DNA of 21,711 nucleotides from JBBAAS01 sp041658125. Lineage in GTDB: Bacteria; Patescibacteriota; Microgenomatia; UBA12405. Position 1 is the first letter of the stretch. Each line of letters begins with the position of its first letter. The notes beneath the pieces are model-generated. The model did not search any database, was not told where the DNA came from, and was given only the letters and a program-made list of their open reading frames with translations. Both the position numbers and the translations under genes were made by a program. Below, piece after piece: positions 1-6,193 of this stretch. The stretch spans positions 1-21,711 of the forward strand of contig JBBAAS010000012.1 of assembly GCA_041658125.1 (NCBI GenBank), written 5' to 3'.

Positions 1-1
1 A

Positions 2-334
2 AAAGCTGAAATTGTTAATAATTTTCTCAAAGATCTTCCCGATTTTTCTCAAACCAAAATTATTTTGGATAATTTCGCTTTTTCTTTTAAAGATATCCAA
101 AACAAAACTGACAGTTCTACTGCTACCCTAAGCATTGGTGGTTCTTCCCCTCCAAACATTAATGTTGACTCAATTCGTCAGCGAATAAAGGGTCGAAGGC
201 GGGTCGTTGCCGGTGATATTCTCAAAAAAGTCCCCCGAGTCTACAACTTTAAAATTGACACCAACTTCAAATTTTTACAAGCCATTAACCCTCTCCCTTT
301 CCGTTCCCAAAAGATCAATATTGAAATTCAATAA
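2..334 (+). CDS. C-terminal fragment of an unidentified protein (5' end outside window)
   Basis: The frame is open from the first complete codon at base 2 to TAA at 332-334, so this is the last 110 residues of a gene that begins upstream. A TTG at 65 is in frame, but nothing marks it as a start. The segment has a serine/asparagine-rich stretch followed by a basic helix (about residues 60-80) and ends in a short hydrophobic/basic tail (LPFRSQKINIEIQ). This ending resembles the C-terminus of large membrane-anchored 'baseplate J-like' proteins often annotated in Patescibacteria, where a final 'P...INI.I' strand closes the protein. That resemblance is from memory and weak. The sortase gene starts 2 bases after its stop, so the two are probably cotranscribed. 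Function is unknown. Confidence 0.6.
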   Translation, partial: KAEIVNNFLKDLPDFSQTKIILDNFAFSFKDIQNKTDSSTATLSIGGSSPPNINVDSIRQRIKGRRRVVAGDILKKVPRVYNFKIDTNFKFLQAINPLPFRSQKINIEIQ

Positions 335-336
335 TT

Positions 337-1047
337 ATGACCTATGCATATTACAAAAAAAAGCCGGTAAATACCAACAAAAAATGGTTAGCCGTTTCTT
401 TCTTTGTTTTTGGTTTTTTTCTTCTTTCATCAGCAGTTTTTCCGATTCTTCAATTTCAGTTTTCCTATTCTCAAAAATTTAATCAGCTTCAAAACCCCCT
501 ATCTACCCGATTTTACAATCGCTCCGGCAATATTTTAGGTGAAGTTTCCACCGACCTCACCCAGCTTAATAACTGGTTTGTCGCTGATAGTTCTTCTTCG
601 CCAAAACCGGAATCTCAACTTTCTTCCGATGGTATTTCTGCTTACCGACTTTCGATTCCGTCTCAAAAGATTCAGGACGCTACTGTTATTGTTGGCAGTA
701 TGGATCTCAAAAAAAGTCTGATCCAATATCCTCAAACCGCTCTTCCTGGCCAGCTTGGCAATGCTGTAATTTTTGGCCATTCAGTTCTTCCTCAATTTTT
801 TAATCCCAAATCATATCTGACTATTTTTTCTACTCTTTATCGTCTCAAGCAGGGGGATGAAATTTACGTTGACTATGACAATATCAAATATAAATATTTA
901 GTTGAAGAAATGTACGAAGTCAAGCCTACCGACCTTTCCATTCTTGAACAACGTTTTGATGGTCGTTACTTAACCTTGATTACCTGTTCTCCCCCCGGAA
1001 CTTATCTTCGTCGCCTGGTCATCAAAGCCAAAATAGTGGACTTTTAG
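337..1047 (+). CDS. Sortase family transpeptidase, membrane anchored (class D/E-like)
   Basis: This 236-residue protein has the layout of a sortase: a short basic N-terminus, one membrane anchor (about residues 18-38), a linker, and an extracytoplasmic catalytic domain. The catalytic triad can be placed: His148 in the FGHS motif, Cys217 in TLITCSP, and Arg226 in the following YLRRLVI strand. In the family, the Cys attacks a sorting motif such as LPxTG near the C-terminus of a secreted protein and transfers it to an amino group on the cell surface or another subunit. The Cys-to-Arg spacing and the TC(S)PPGTYLRRLV pattern fit class D/E or other small sortases better than class A or B, but the class is not certain. 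The ATG at 337 is 2 bases after the upstream stop, and no Shine-Dalgarno is visible. A candidate substrate with an LPTVG motif is encoded at 4117-3626. Confidence 0.9.
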   Translation: MTYAYYKKKPVNTNKKWLAVSFFVFGFFLLSSAVFPILQFQFSYSQKFNQLQNPLSTRFYNRSGNILGEVSTDLTQLNNWFVADSSSSPKPESQLSSDGISAYRLSIPSQKIQDATVIVGSMDLKKSLIQYPQTALPGQLGNAVIFGHSVLPQFFNPKSYLTIFSTLYRLKQGDEIYVDYDNIKYKYLVEEMYEVKPTDLSILEQRFDGRYLTLITCSPPGTYLRRLVIKAKIVDF

Positions 1048-1065
1048 CCCAAATTATGCTATAAT
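1037..1065 (+). promoter_or_regulatory. Promoter for ruvX, extended -10, near-leaderless
   Basis: A TGGACT -35-like box (1037-1042, 4 of 6 consensus bases) is followed by a 17-base spacer and a perfect TATAAT (1060-1065) preceded by TGC, an extended -10. It overlaps the 3' end of the sortase gene. Expected initiation near 1072 leaves only about five bases before the ruvX ATG at 1077. Confidence 0.65.
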
Positions 1066-1076
1066 ACAAGCTATAG

Positions 1077-1448
1077 ATGAATGTTTTAGCCATTGATTAC
1101 GGGACCAAGCGAATCGGCCTGGCTATTGCCATTAACGGCATTATCGAAACTCTTCCTGCTTTAAAAAACAACCCGTCTCTTTTTTCCGGTCTTAAAAAAA
1201 TTATTGCTGATCATCAGGTCGAAAAAATTTATGTCGGCCTTTCCGAAGGCCGTTTTGCCCAAAAAACCAAAGTCTTTGTCGAAGAACTTTCCTCCGTGCT
1301 ACAATTGAACGTGGAGACTGTTGAAGAAGCGGTTTCCACTATCGAAGCAGACGGGATCTATCTTAACAACAAGGGAAATAAGAAGAAATATCAACAGAAA
1401 ATTGATTCTGTTGCCGCTGCTGTTATTCTTCGTCGGGTTATAAGTTAA
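1077..1448 (+). CDS. ruvX: RuvX/YqgF-type RNase H-fold nuclease (putative Holliday junction resolvase or pre-16S rRNA nuclease)
   Basis: This 123-residue protein starts with the family signature LAIDYGTKRIGLAIA, where Asp7 is the first metal-binding acid. It ends with KIDSVAAAVIL, where Asp110 is the last. The middle acidic residues lie in TVEEAVSTIEA (Glu83/84), in place of the usual DERLTT. YqgF proteins have an RNase H fold and have been linked to 16S rRNA 5' maturation and to Holliday-junction cleavage; the sequence alone cannot decide between them. It is somewhat shorter than the roughly 138-residue E. coli protein. The ATG at 1077 is chosen because the family motif begins directly after it; an ATG at 1081 is out of frame. 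A good promoter lies just upstream. Confidence 0.9.
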   Translation: MNVLAIDYGTKRIGLAIAINGIIETLPALKNNPSLFSGLKKIIADHQVEKIYVGLSEGRFAQKTKVFVEELSSVLQLNVETVEEAVSTIEADGIYLNNKGNKKKYQQKIDSVAAAVILRRVIS

Positions 1449-1458
1449 TTAAGTCAAA

Positions 1459-1656
1459 ATGTTTAAAAATCTTATTGCTCCAATCCAAGCTTGGTTGGTT
1501 TCTCAAGGTCGTTGTGTCGGTTGTGGTACTCCCTTAAGTCAGGGTAAACGTAAAGAAGTCAGAGGTAAAACAACCGTTACTTGTAAATGTGGTCGGATTT
1601 TCATCCACGATAGTAAAAACAACCAGCATCGTCGTGCTTTATTTGATGAAGTCTAG
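1459..1656 (+). CDS. Small zinc-ribbon protein of unknown function
   Basis: This 65-residue basic protein has two cysteine knuckles, CVGC (Cys19/Cys22) and CKC (Cys42/Cys44), separated by a 19-residue Lys/Arg-rich loop. That is the geometry of a single structural zinc ribbon. The N-terminal 16 residues (MFKNLIAPIQAWLVSQ) look like an amphipathic helix. It starts 10 bases after ruvX and ends 5 bases before mltG, so it is almost certainly cotranscribed with both. I do not recognise a characterised family. Binding to nucleic acid or ribosome is possible given its charge, but this is a guess. Confidence 0.75.
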   Translation: MFKNLIAPIQAWLVSQGRCVGCGTPLSQGKRKEVRGKTTVTCKCGRIFIHDSKNNQHRRALFDEV

Positions 1657-1661
1657 TTTTC

Positions 1662-2609
1662 ATGAAGCGGTTTTTTCTTTATACTTTCGGAATTATCTTT
1701 GTTTTTTGCCTGGCCTTACTGGTTTTTATTAAAATCAATTCGTCCCCGGTCAGTCAAAGTTCTTCCCCAAAAACTTTTGTTGTTAATCAGGGCGACGGCA
1801 TTGTTTCTATTAGCCGTCGCCTCAAATCAAATCAATTTGTCAGAAGTCAGTTAGTTTTTATTTTCCACGCCTATCGTCTTGGGCTAAACCGTCAGCTTCA
1901 AGCCGGTACTTTTTTAATATCCTCTTCGCTTTCTACCGAGGAGATAGTTCAAAAATTATCCCGTGGCGGTAGCCATGACTATTGGCTAAAAATTATTGAC
2001 GGTACACGTTTGGAAGAAATTAAAAATCAAGTTCCGGCGGACTTTTCATCTCTGGCGGCCGACCTTGAAGGCCAACTTTTTCCCGATAGTTACCTTATTC
2101 CGGAGGACTATACTTCCCAAGAAATTTTAGCCGTTATTCAAAAAAATTTTTCTGCCAAGTTTGCGAAGGCCAAAGTATCTGCCACCAATACCGAATTGTC
2201 CGATTCTCAAATTGTTACTCTGGCTTCGATTTTAGAAAGGGAGGGGAGAAGCCTCACTTCCAAGCAAATGATTGCTGGTATTCTTCTCAATCGTTTCAAA
2301 ACCAACATGGCTCTTCAGGTCGATGCCACCGTTCAGTATGCCCGCGACACGATTCGCCGTCCTAAAGAATATTGGCAACCGCTTTCTTCAGTCGATTTAA
2401 GAATCAAATCTCCTTTTAACACTTATCTCCAACCCGGACTCCCTCCCTCTCCCATCTGCAATCCCGGATACGATTCTCTCTATGCCGCTTTTCATCCCAC
2501 TTCTTCGGACTATTCTTATTATCTTACCGATCACTCCGGCAACATGCACTATGCTGCCACCCTTGACGCCCACAACCAGAACGTTGCCAAATATCTTATT
2601 TCTGATTAA
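1662..2609 (+). CDS. mltG: MltG/YceG endolytic murein transglycosylase
   Basis: This 315-residue protein has an N-terminal membrane anchor (about residues 4-24), a LysM-like region beginning near residue 38 (FVVNQGDGIVSISRRLK), and a C-terminal YceG catalytic domain. The catalytic region carries LASILEREGR, with Glu192 and Glu194 as candidates for the essential acid. It also has LLNRF, the LQVDATVQYA segment, and the FNTY..PGLPPSPICNPG motif, all typical of MltG. The family cuts nascent peptidoglycan strands near the membrane and is thought to release new chains during elongation. The ATG at 1662 is 5 bases after the zinc-ribbon stop, with no Shine-Dalgarno. Its 3' end overlaps the convergent miaB-like gene by 14 bases. 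The length is near the family norm and all key segments are present. Confidence 0.93.
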   Translation: MKRFFLYTFGIIFVFCLALLVFIKINSSPVSQSSSPKTFVVNQGDGIVSISRRLKSNQFVRSQLVFIFHAYRLGLNRQLQAGTFLISSSLSTEEIVQKLSRGGSHDYWLKIIDGTRLEEIKNQVPADFSSLAADLEGQLFPDSYLIPEDYTSQEILAVIQKNFSAKFAKAKVSATNTELSDSQIVTLASILEREGRSLTSKQMIAGILLNRFKTNMALQVDATVQYARDTIRRPKEYWQPLSSVDLRIKSPFNTYLQPGLPPSPICNPGYDSLYAAFHPTSSDYSYYLTDHSGNMHYAATLDAHNQNVAKYLISD

Positions 2610-3639
2610 CCAAATCATCTAATATCCTCCATCTTCTTTTCTTCTCCGCCTGCGGAATTTCATCTTTATAAAGCTTGGCCGCGACCGTTCCTTTTCGGGG
2701 TGAATATTTGTTTAGATAGGCGATTTCAAATCCGACTTTTTTACAAACAGCAACCGTTTTCTGAAAAGCCTTTTCATCTTCACCTGGGAACCCGACGATA
2801 ATATCGGTTGAAAATCTTACATCCTTAATATTATTTTTAATTTTCTTTACTAACCCTAAATATTCTTTAGCCGTATATTTCCGGTTCATTTTTCGTAAAA
2901 TTTCATCATTTCCTGATTGCAACGGCAAATGTACTAACCGGTCGATATTCGGATATTTGGCAATCGTTTCAATCAACTCATCCGAAAAATCCCACGGATT
3001 ACTCGACACAAACGAGATTTTTTCCAATGGCTTTTTTGCCACTTCCTCTAGTAATTTCGGAAATAAAATTAAGTCCCCCTTGTCAAAGGGGGATTTAGGG
3101 GGATTTTTGTCTTTCCCGTACGAATTAACATTTTGTCCGATCAATACCACTTCTTTAAATCCATTTTTTATCGCTTCGTCAACCTCGCTTAAAATCTCCT
3201 CAAAACTTCCCGATTTTTCTCTACCTCGGGCGTAGGGGACTATGCAATACGAACAAAAATTATTACACCCTGAACTTATCGAAATTAACGCCACTTTTTC
3301 TTCGTCTCTTATCGGTTTAATCTTTAAGTCAAATTTTTCAATCGGCCAAATTTCATCCACTCCTTTAATTTTTTTATTTTTATTTAATCCCGCCAGACAT
3401 CCTGTCAGTATTACAAATTTCGGCTTTTTTGTTTTTCTAATTTCATTAACCAAGCCATAAACCCGGTTTTCCGCCGATTCCCTGACGATACAACTATTAA
3501 TTACTACTAGGTCAGCCTTTCTCCAATCATCAACTTCAGTAAGTCCATTAAGTTGATAAAAAGCCCGTATCCTTTCCGAATCCGCCACATTCTGGGCACA
3601 CCCAAACGTTTTGATAAAAACTTTCTTACTTTCTGGCAT
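2596..3639 (-). CDS. miaB: MiaB-type tRNA methylthiotransferase, TRAM-less, with repeat-derived insert
   Basis: The protein starts at the ATG at 3639 (347 residues); an in-frame TTG at 3648 is a less likely start. An N-terminal UPF0004 domain carries the three auxiliary-cluster cysteines Cys14 (FGCAQN), Cys50 (INSC) and Cys81 (TGCLA). The radical SAM domain has GCNNFCSYC (Cys125, Cys129, Cys132). IVPYARGRE and GQNVNSYG are MiaB-type signatures, so the expected reaction is 2-methylthiolation of i6A37 or a related base in tRNA. The sequence stops at residue 347, soon after the 'EKKRRWRILDDL' helix, so the usual C-terminal TRAM RNA-binding domain (about 70-100 residues) is missing. Residues about 178-190 (KNPPKSPFDKGDL) come from a palindromic DNA repeat, in a variable loop after QNVNSYG. 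The start overlaps the upstream Ig-like gene by 14 bases; the 3' end overlaps mltG. Confidence 0.88.
   Translation of the reverse strand: MPESKKVFIKTFGCAQNVADSERIRAFYQLNGLTEVDDWRKADLVVINSCIVRESAENRVYGLVNEIRKTKKPKFVILTGCLAGLNKNKKIKGVDEIWPIEKFDLKIKPIRDEEKVALISISSGCNNFCSYCIVPYARGREKSGSFEEILSEVDEAIKNGFKEVVLIGQNVNSYGKDKNPPKSPFDKGDLILFPKLLEEVAKKPLEKISFVSSNPWDFSDELIETIAKYPNIDRLVHLPLQSGNDEILRKMNRKYTAKEYLGLVKKIKNNIKDVRFSTDIIVGFPGEDEKAFQKTVAVCKKVGFEIAYLNKYSPRKGTVAAKLYKDEIPQAEKKRRWRILDDLVNQK
3069..3113. repeat. Palindromic interspersed repeat, copy 1 (inside miaB)
   Basis: A 45-base element forms a hairpin: TCCCCCTT (3074-3081), loop GTCA, AAGGGGGA (3086-3093), extendable to 12 pairs with flanking TAAG/TTTA including one G·T pair. 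It is followed by a second G-run (TTTAGGGGGA). It matches 18657-18700 with three substitutions and one indel in a T-run. It is read in frame on the minus strand as NPPKSPFDKGDL. Similar G5/C5 palindromes occur in many bacterial genomes and are known to appear inside reading frames. Confidence 0.85.
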
Positions 3640-4117
3640 TAATGCCAATTTTAGCAGAAAAACCTAAAAGTCCTAACCCGACAACCGGCAATATCCATGT
3701 TGGCCAAGCCACGCCAACTGTTGGTAAGGTACTGACACTCGCCTCACTACTAACAGCATCCCAATCAACATTGGCCGTTCCTAAAACCAAAATAAAGCTT
3801 ATTTGTGCCCCACTATTGGCCAAAACTATTGTATGTTCTCCTTCCGTTAAAGTAGCGGCCGGAGTATACGTCCACTCCCCGTCAGAAGTTACATCCACCT
3901 TTGTTGCCACACCGTCGACGGTTACATCAATCACCGTTCCCGCCAAACCTTCACCCTTAATAGTTGGTTGTAATCCCGTATACCACCATTTAGAAATTTG
4001 TCTGCCGCCGGTTTCCACCGAACCGATCGATGAAACGTTAAACCCCGCAGCCAAAACTTTATTACCTAGTAGTAAGGATATTATTAATCCCAAAAACATA
4101 ATTTTGATTTTCATCAT
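3626..4117 (-). CDS. Secreted Ig-like single-domain protein with C-terminal LPTVG/membrane sorting signal
   Basis: This 163-residue protein begins with MMKIK and a hydrophobic signal peptide ending near VLAAG (about residue 24). It has one Ig-like beta-sandwich domain (about residues 50-107), recognisable from the PTIKGEGLAGTVIDVTVDG...SDGEWTYTP...EGEHTIVL pattern shared with bacterial Ig-like repeats. After a Ser/Thr/Ala linker comes LPTVG (residues 131-135), a hydrophobic stretch (about 139-156) and a basic tail (NARK). This is the three-part layout of a sortase sorting signal, but with Val in place of the Thr of LPxTG. The alternatives are a plain C-terminal membrane anchor or a non-canonical sortase substrate. 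Either ATG at 4117 or 4114 could be used. It is the first gene of a minus-strand pair with miaB and shares a divergent intergenic region with the gene at 4194. Confidence 0.75.
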   Translation of the reverse strand: MMKIKIMFLGLIISLLLGNKVLAAGFNVSSIGSVETGGRQISKWWYTGLQPTIKGEGLAGTVIDVTVDGVATKVDVTSDGEWTYTPAATLTEGEHTIVLANSGAQISFILVLGTANVDWDAVSSEASVSTLPTVGVAWPTWILPVVGLGLLGFSAKIGINARK

Positions 4118-4123
4118 AAATTA

Positions 4124-4151
4124 ATACTAGATCATTTGGCTAAAAATTCAA
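4124..4151 (-). promoter_or_regulatory. Divergent minus-strand promoter for the Ig-like protein/miaB pair, leaderless
   Basis: On the minus strand, TTGAAT (4151-4146) is followed by a 16-base spacer and TAGTAT (4129-4124, 4 of 6 matches). Six bases then separate the -10 box from the ATG at 4117, so transcription should begin at or next to the start codon. Both boxes are imperfect, so the call is moderate. Confidence 0.45.
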
Positions 4152-4158
4152 CTTTTTG

Positions 4159-4187
4159 TTGACACTTTGTTTTAATTTTGAGATAGT
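4159..4187 (+). promoter_or_regulatory. Promoter for the 4194 gene, perfect -35, leaderless
   Basis: A perfect TTGACA (4159-4164) is separated by 17 bases from GATAGT (4182-4187, 4 of 6 matches). Only six bases lie between the -10 box and the ATG at 4194, so the predicted start of transcription coincides with the start codon. No Shine-Dalgarno is possible in that geometry. Confidence 0.6.
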
Positions 4188-4193
4188 TATCTA

Positions 4194-5210
4194 ATGCCTC
4201 TCTTTGACGATCTTAACCAGCCACAGGATAACAAGCTTACAGAACAATATCAGGACATTCTAAAAAAATATTCCGATTACCTTAAGCCCGCTTCTCCGGC
4301 CGACGAAATCCTTCAGGAGCCCATTACTTCTCCTCCGGCTCCTTCATCACCATCGTCACCCGTTCCTCCGTTACCCCCGGTTTTGTCCGATATTATTGAC
4401 ACCCCACCTATCGATGCTCCCTCGGGCCTTCCACCTTCCCAGCCTATTCCCGAAGTCAATCAGGAAATGGCCGTTTCCCGTCCCGATTCAGGTAACTTTT
4501 TTAAAATATTTTTTTACCTAACTTTAGTTATTTTTTTGATTGTTGTGGGGTTACTTGCCTACAATTATTTAAAAAATTCATCTCCTAAAACCGTAGACCT
4601 AACTCCAACATCCACTCCGGCCACTCCCACTATTGGTCCTGGTTGTGACTTAAACGATAAAAAATATCCTGTCGGTGGTTCTTTCCCCGCAGCCGATGGC
4701 TGTAATATTTGCACCTGTGGCGAGGATTTGTTGTTCACCTGTACCGAAACCATTTGTTCGGCCACTCCGTCAACTTCTTCTGCTAAAAAGCCCATTCCCA
4801 CTGCTACCTCTAGCGCTATCACCAAAGACTGGAAAACTTATGAAGATAAAAAAGCCGGTTTTTCAATAAAATATCCAAAAGATTGGAACACCATTACTTC
4901 TGGCCAAATTGTTTCAATCTCCAATTCTACCCATACTGTTAGCTTTAAGCCTATAGTTAGCTCTTTTAGCGACTGGTTAATTTCTTTGGCTACTGACATA
5001 AAATTTATTAACTCCACTATTAATGGTTACAAAACACATGCTGCTACCAATCTTCCCAATCTTACCGATAACTATTCCGTTTTGATTGAAAACCCATCGG
5101 GGAAACAAATCATTATGGTTAATCTTTCCCCATATTCTGCCACTCCTGAATTTCAAAAAGTTAAAGAAACTTTTGATCAAATGCTTTCTACTTTCAAATT
5201 TACTGATTAA
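4194..5210 (+). CDS. Membrane-anchored protein with Pro-rich cytoplasmic arm, six-Cys pacifastin/VWC-like module and 'YP..DW' domain
   Basis: This 338-residue protein has no signal peptide. Residues 1-100 are proline/serine-rich, residues about 104-124 form one membrane span, and the C-terminal two thirds should lie outside the cell. Residues 151-188 hold six cysteines (151, 170, 173, 175, 183, 188) in the pattern C..YPVGGSFPAADGCNICTC..CTETIC, which matches pacifastin/VWC-like knots. In animals such modules are protease inhibitors or extracellular binding domains; bacterial copies are uncharacterised. From about residue 211 (DWKTYEDKKAGFSIKYPKDW) to the end (MLSTFKFTD) is a domain shared with the next two genes and similar to the PsbP-like domains often seen in such proteins. 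The role is unknown, probably at the cell surface. The start is fixed by the adjacent promoter. Confidence 0.8.
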   Translation: MPLFDDLNQPQDNKLTEQYQDILKKYSDYLKPASPADEILQEPITSPPAPSSPSSPVPPLPPVLSDIIDTPPIDAPSGLPPSQPIPEVNQEMAVSRPDSGNFFKIFFYLTLVIFLIVVGLLAYNYLKNSSPKTVDLTPTSTPATPTIGPGCDLNDKKYPVGGSFPAADGCNICTCGEDLLFTCTETICSATPSTSSAKKPIPTATSSAITKDWKTYEDKKAGFSIKYPKDWNTITSGQIVSISNSTHTVSFKPIVSSFSDWLISLATDIKFINSTINGYKTHAATNLPNLTDNYSVLIENPSGKQIIMVNLSPYSATPEFQKVKETFDQMLSTFKFTD

Positions 5211-5224
5211 AATCTCCATAACCC

Positions 5225-6193
5225 ATGAAAAAATCAACCATAATCTATTGTTCCATTATTGCTGTTCTCTTTGTTTCTGTTCTCTATCTTTTGTTTCTTA
5301 ATTTTAATAAAACTCCCGCTACTAACACTTTAATCCCAAAATCAGGAGTTATTTCTACGTCCGATCCCACCGCTGATTGGAAAGTTTATGAAAACAAACT
5401 CTACGGATTTTCTTTTAAATATCCATCAAACTATCTCTCCACATATGAGAATGATAGAAAAGATAGTGGCGGTCTTACGACCATTCATTCCTCTGACTAT
5501 GTGGTAAACAAGGAAGAATTAGCTTACACCCACGGATCGGCTTTTTATTATGTTGATATTAAAAACAGCCAATGTTCTGAAATTAAAAATCAAATAAGTT
5601 CCACTCCAACTTTCAAATTAGTTAATGCTGGTGAACTCAAAAACACGACAATATTCGAAATTTACGATAAATTAAGTAGTCAATTTCCATTCAGAGGGGC
5701 TTTAGTTAGTATTAATGATAAATGTATTGAAATGTACTGTAATTCAACCAAGCAAGGATGTACTGATAATGAATTAGGTAAAGAATTTTCCCAAATCCTT
5801 TCCACTTTTAAATTTACTCAACCATCTACCTCTGACCTTCGTTCCCAAGTAGAAAATTGGACTTCTTATACTCAAAGTCCAACTAAATTATCATGGGATA
5901 AATGTGATGGAGAATCAACCATTTCTTCAAGCTTAAAAGGTATGATGGCAGTTTACCCAGTATTTATCAAAGAAATTGATGGTCTTAAATTAGCTTACAC
6001 TTCTAAACTTGATTTTACTGCCCAAGATGTGGCTAAATTTACTCTCTGCGAAGCTGGTAACTTTTATCCTATTTATACCTTTAACGATAAGATTCTTTGG
6101 ACTAATACCTGTTCAACTGGAATAGCCCCTGATAACCCAAAATGTGAAGATACCCTCACCCAAATTCAAAAACTTTATGGATACACGAAGTAA
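5225..6193 (+). CDS. Membrane-anchored paralog 2 of the 'YPS...ILSTFKFT' family
   Basis: This 322-residue protein begins with a short N-terminus and one membrane span (about residues 7-27, ending LYLLFLNF), placing the rest outside the cell. A linker leads to the shared domain, from DWKVYENKLYGFSFKYPS to FSQILSTFKFTQ. A further ~120-residue C-terminal region (from about residue 205) is not found in the first paralog and includes several cysteines. No catalytic motif is recognisable. The ATG is 14 bases after the preceding stop and has no Shine-Dalgarno. Its codons for residues 19-33 are identical to those of the next gene over 44 bases, which points to recent duplication or gene conversion. 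By eye, the region is more AT-rich than the neighbouring rpoB block. Confidence 0.8.
   Translation: MKKSTIIYCSIIAVLFVSVLYLLFLNFNKTPATNTLIPKSGVISTSDPTADWKVYENKLYGFSFKYPSNYLSTYENDRKDSGGLTTIHSSDYVVNKEELAYTHGSAFYYVDIKNSQCSEIKNQISSTPTFKLVNAGELKNTTIFEIYDKLSSQFPFRGALVSINDKCIEMYCNSTKQGCTDNELGKEFSQILSTFKFTQPSTSDLRSQVENWTSYTQSPTKLSWDKCDGESTISSSLKGMMAVYPVFIKEIDGLKLAYTSKLDFTAQDVAKFTLCEAGNFYPIYTFNDKILWTNTCSTGIAPDNPKCEDTLTQIQKLYGYTK
5281..5324 (+). repeat. 44-base exact direct repeat, copy 1 (membrane-span codons of paralog 2)
   Basis: The 44 bases encoding roughly residues 19-33 (LYLLFLNFNKTPAT) are identical to 6233-6276 at the same codon positions of the next gene. The flanking coding sequence is much more diverged. 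Confidence 0.95.

Noticed and set aside
2397..2618. Minus-strand frame after miaB that could be a shifted TRAM domain
   Set aside because: The translation vaguely recalls TRAM (VLVVGVKGG) but is the exact antisense of conserved mltG C-terminal codons, which are clearly the real gene. A frameshift explanation for the missing TRAM is therefore not supported.
2596..3639. RimO rather than MiaB identity for the methylthiotransferase (S12 target in the same window)
   Set aside because: GQNVNSYG and the CNNFCSYCIVPYARGRE pattern are MiaB-type. The presence of rpsL 11 kb away is not evidence.
6144..6176. Upstream ATG at 6144 as the start of the third paralog
   Set aside because: It adds 11 residues without counterpart in the paralog, whose N-terminus aligns without gaps to the ATG at 6177.
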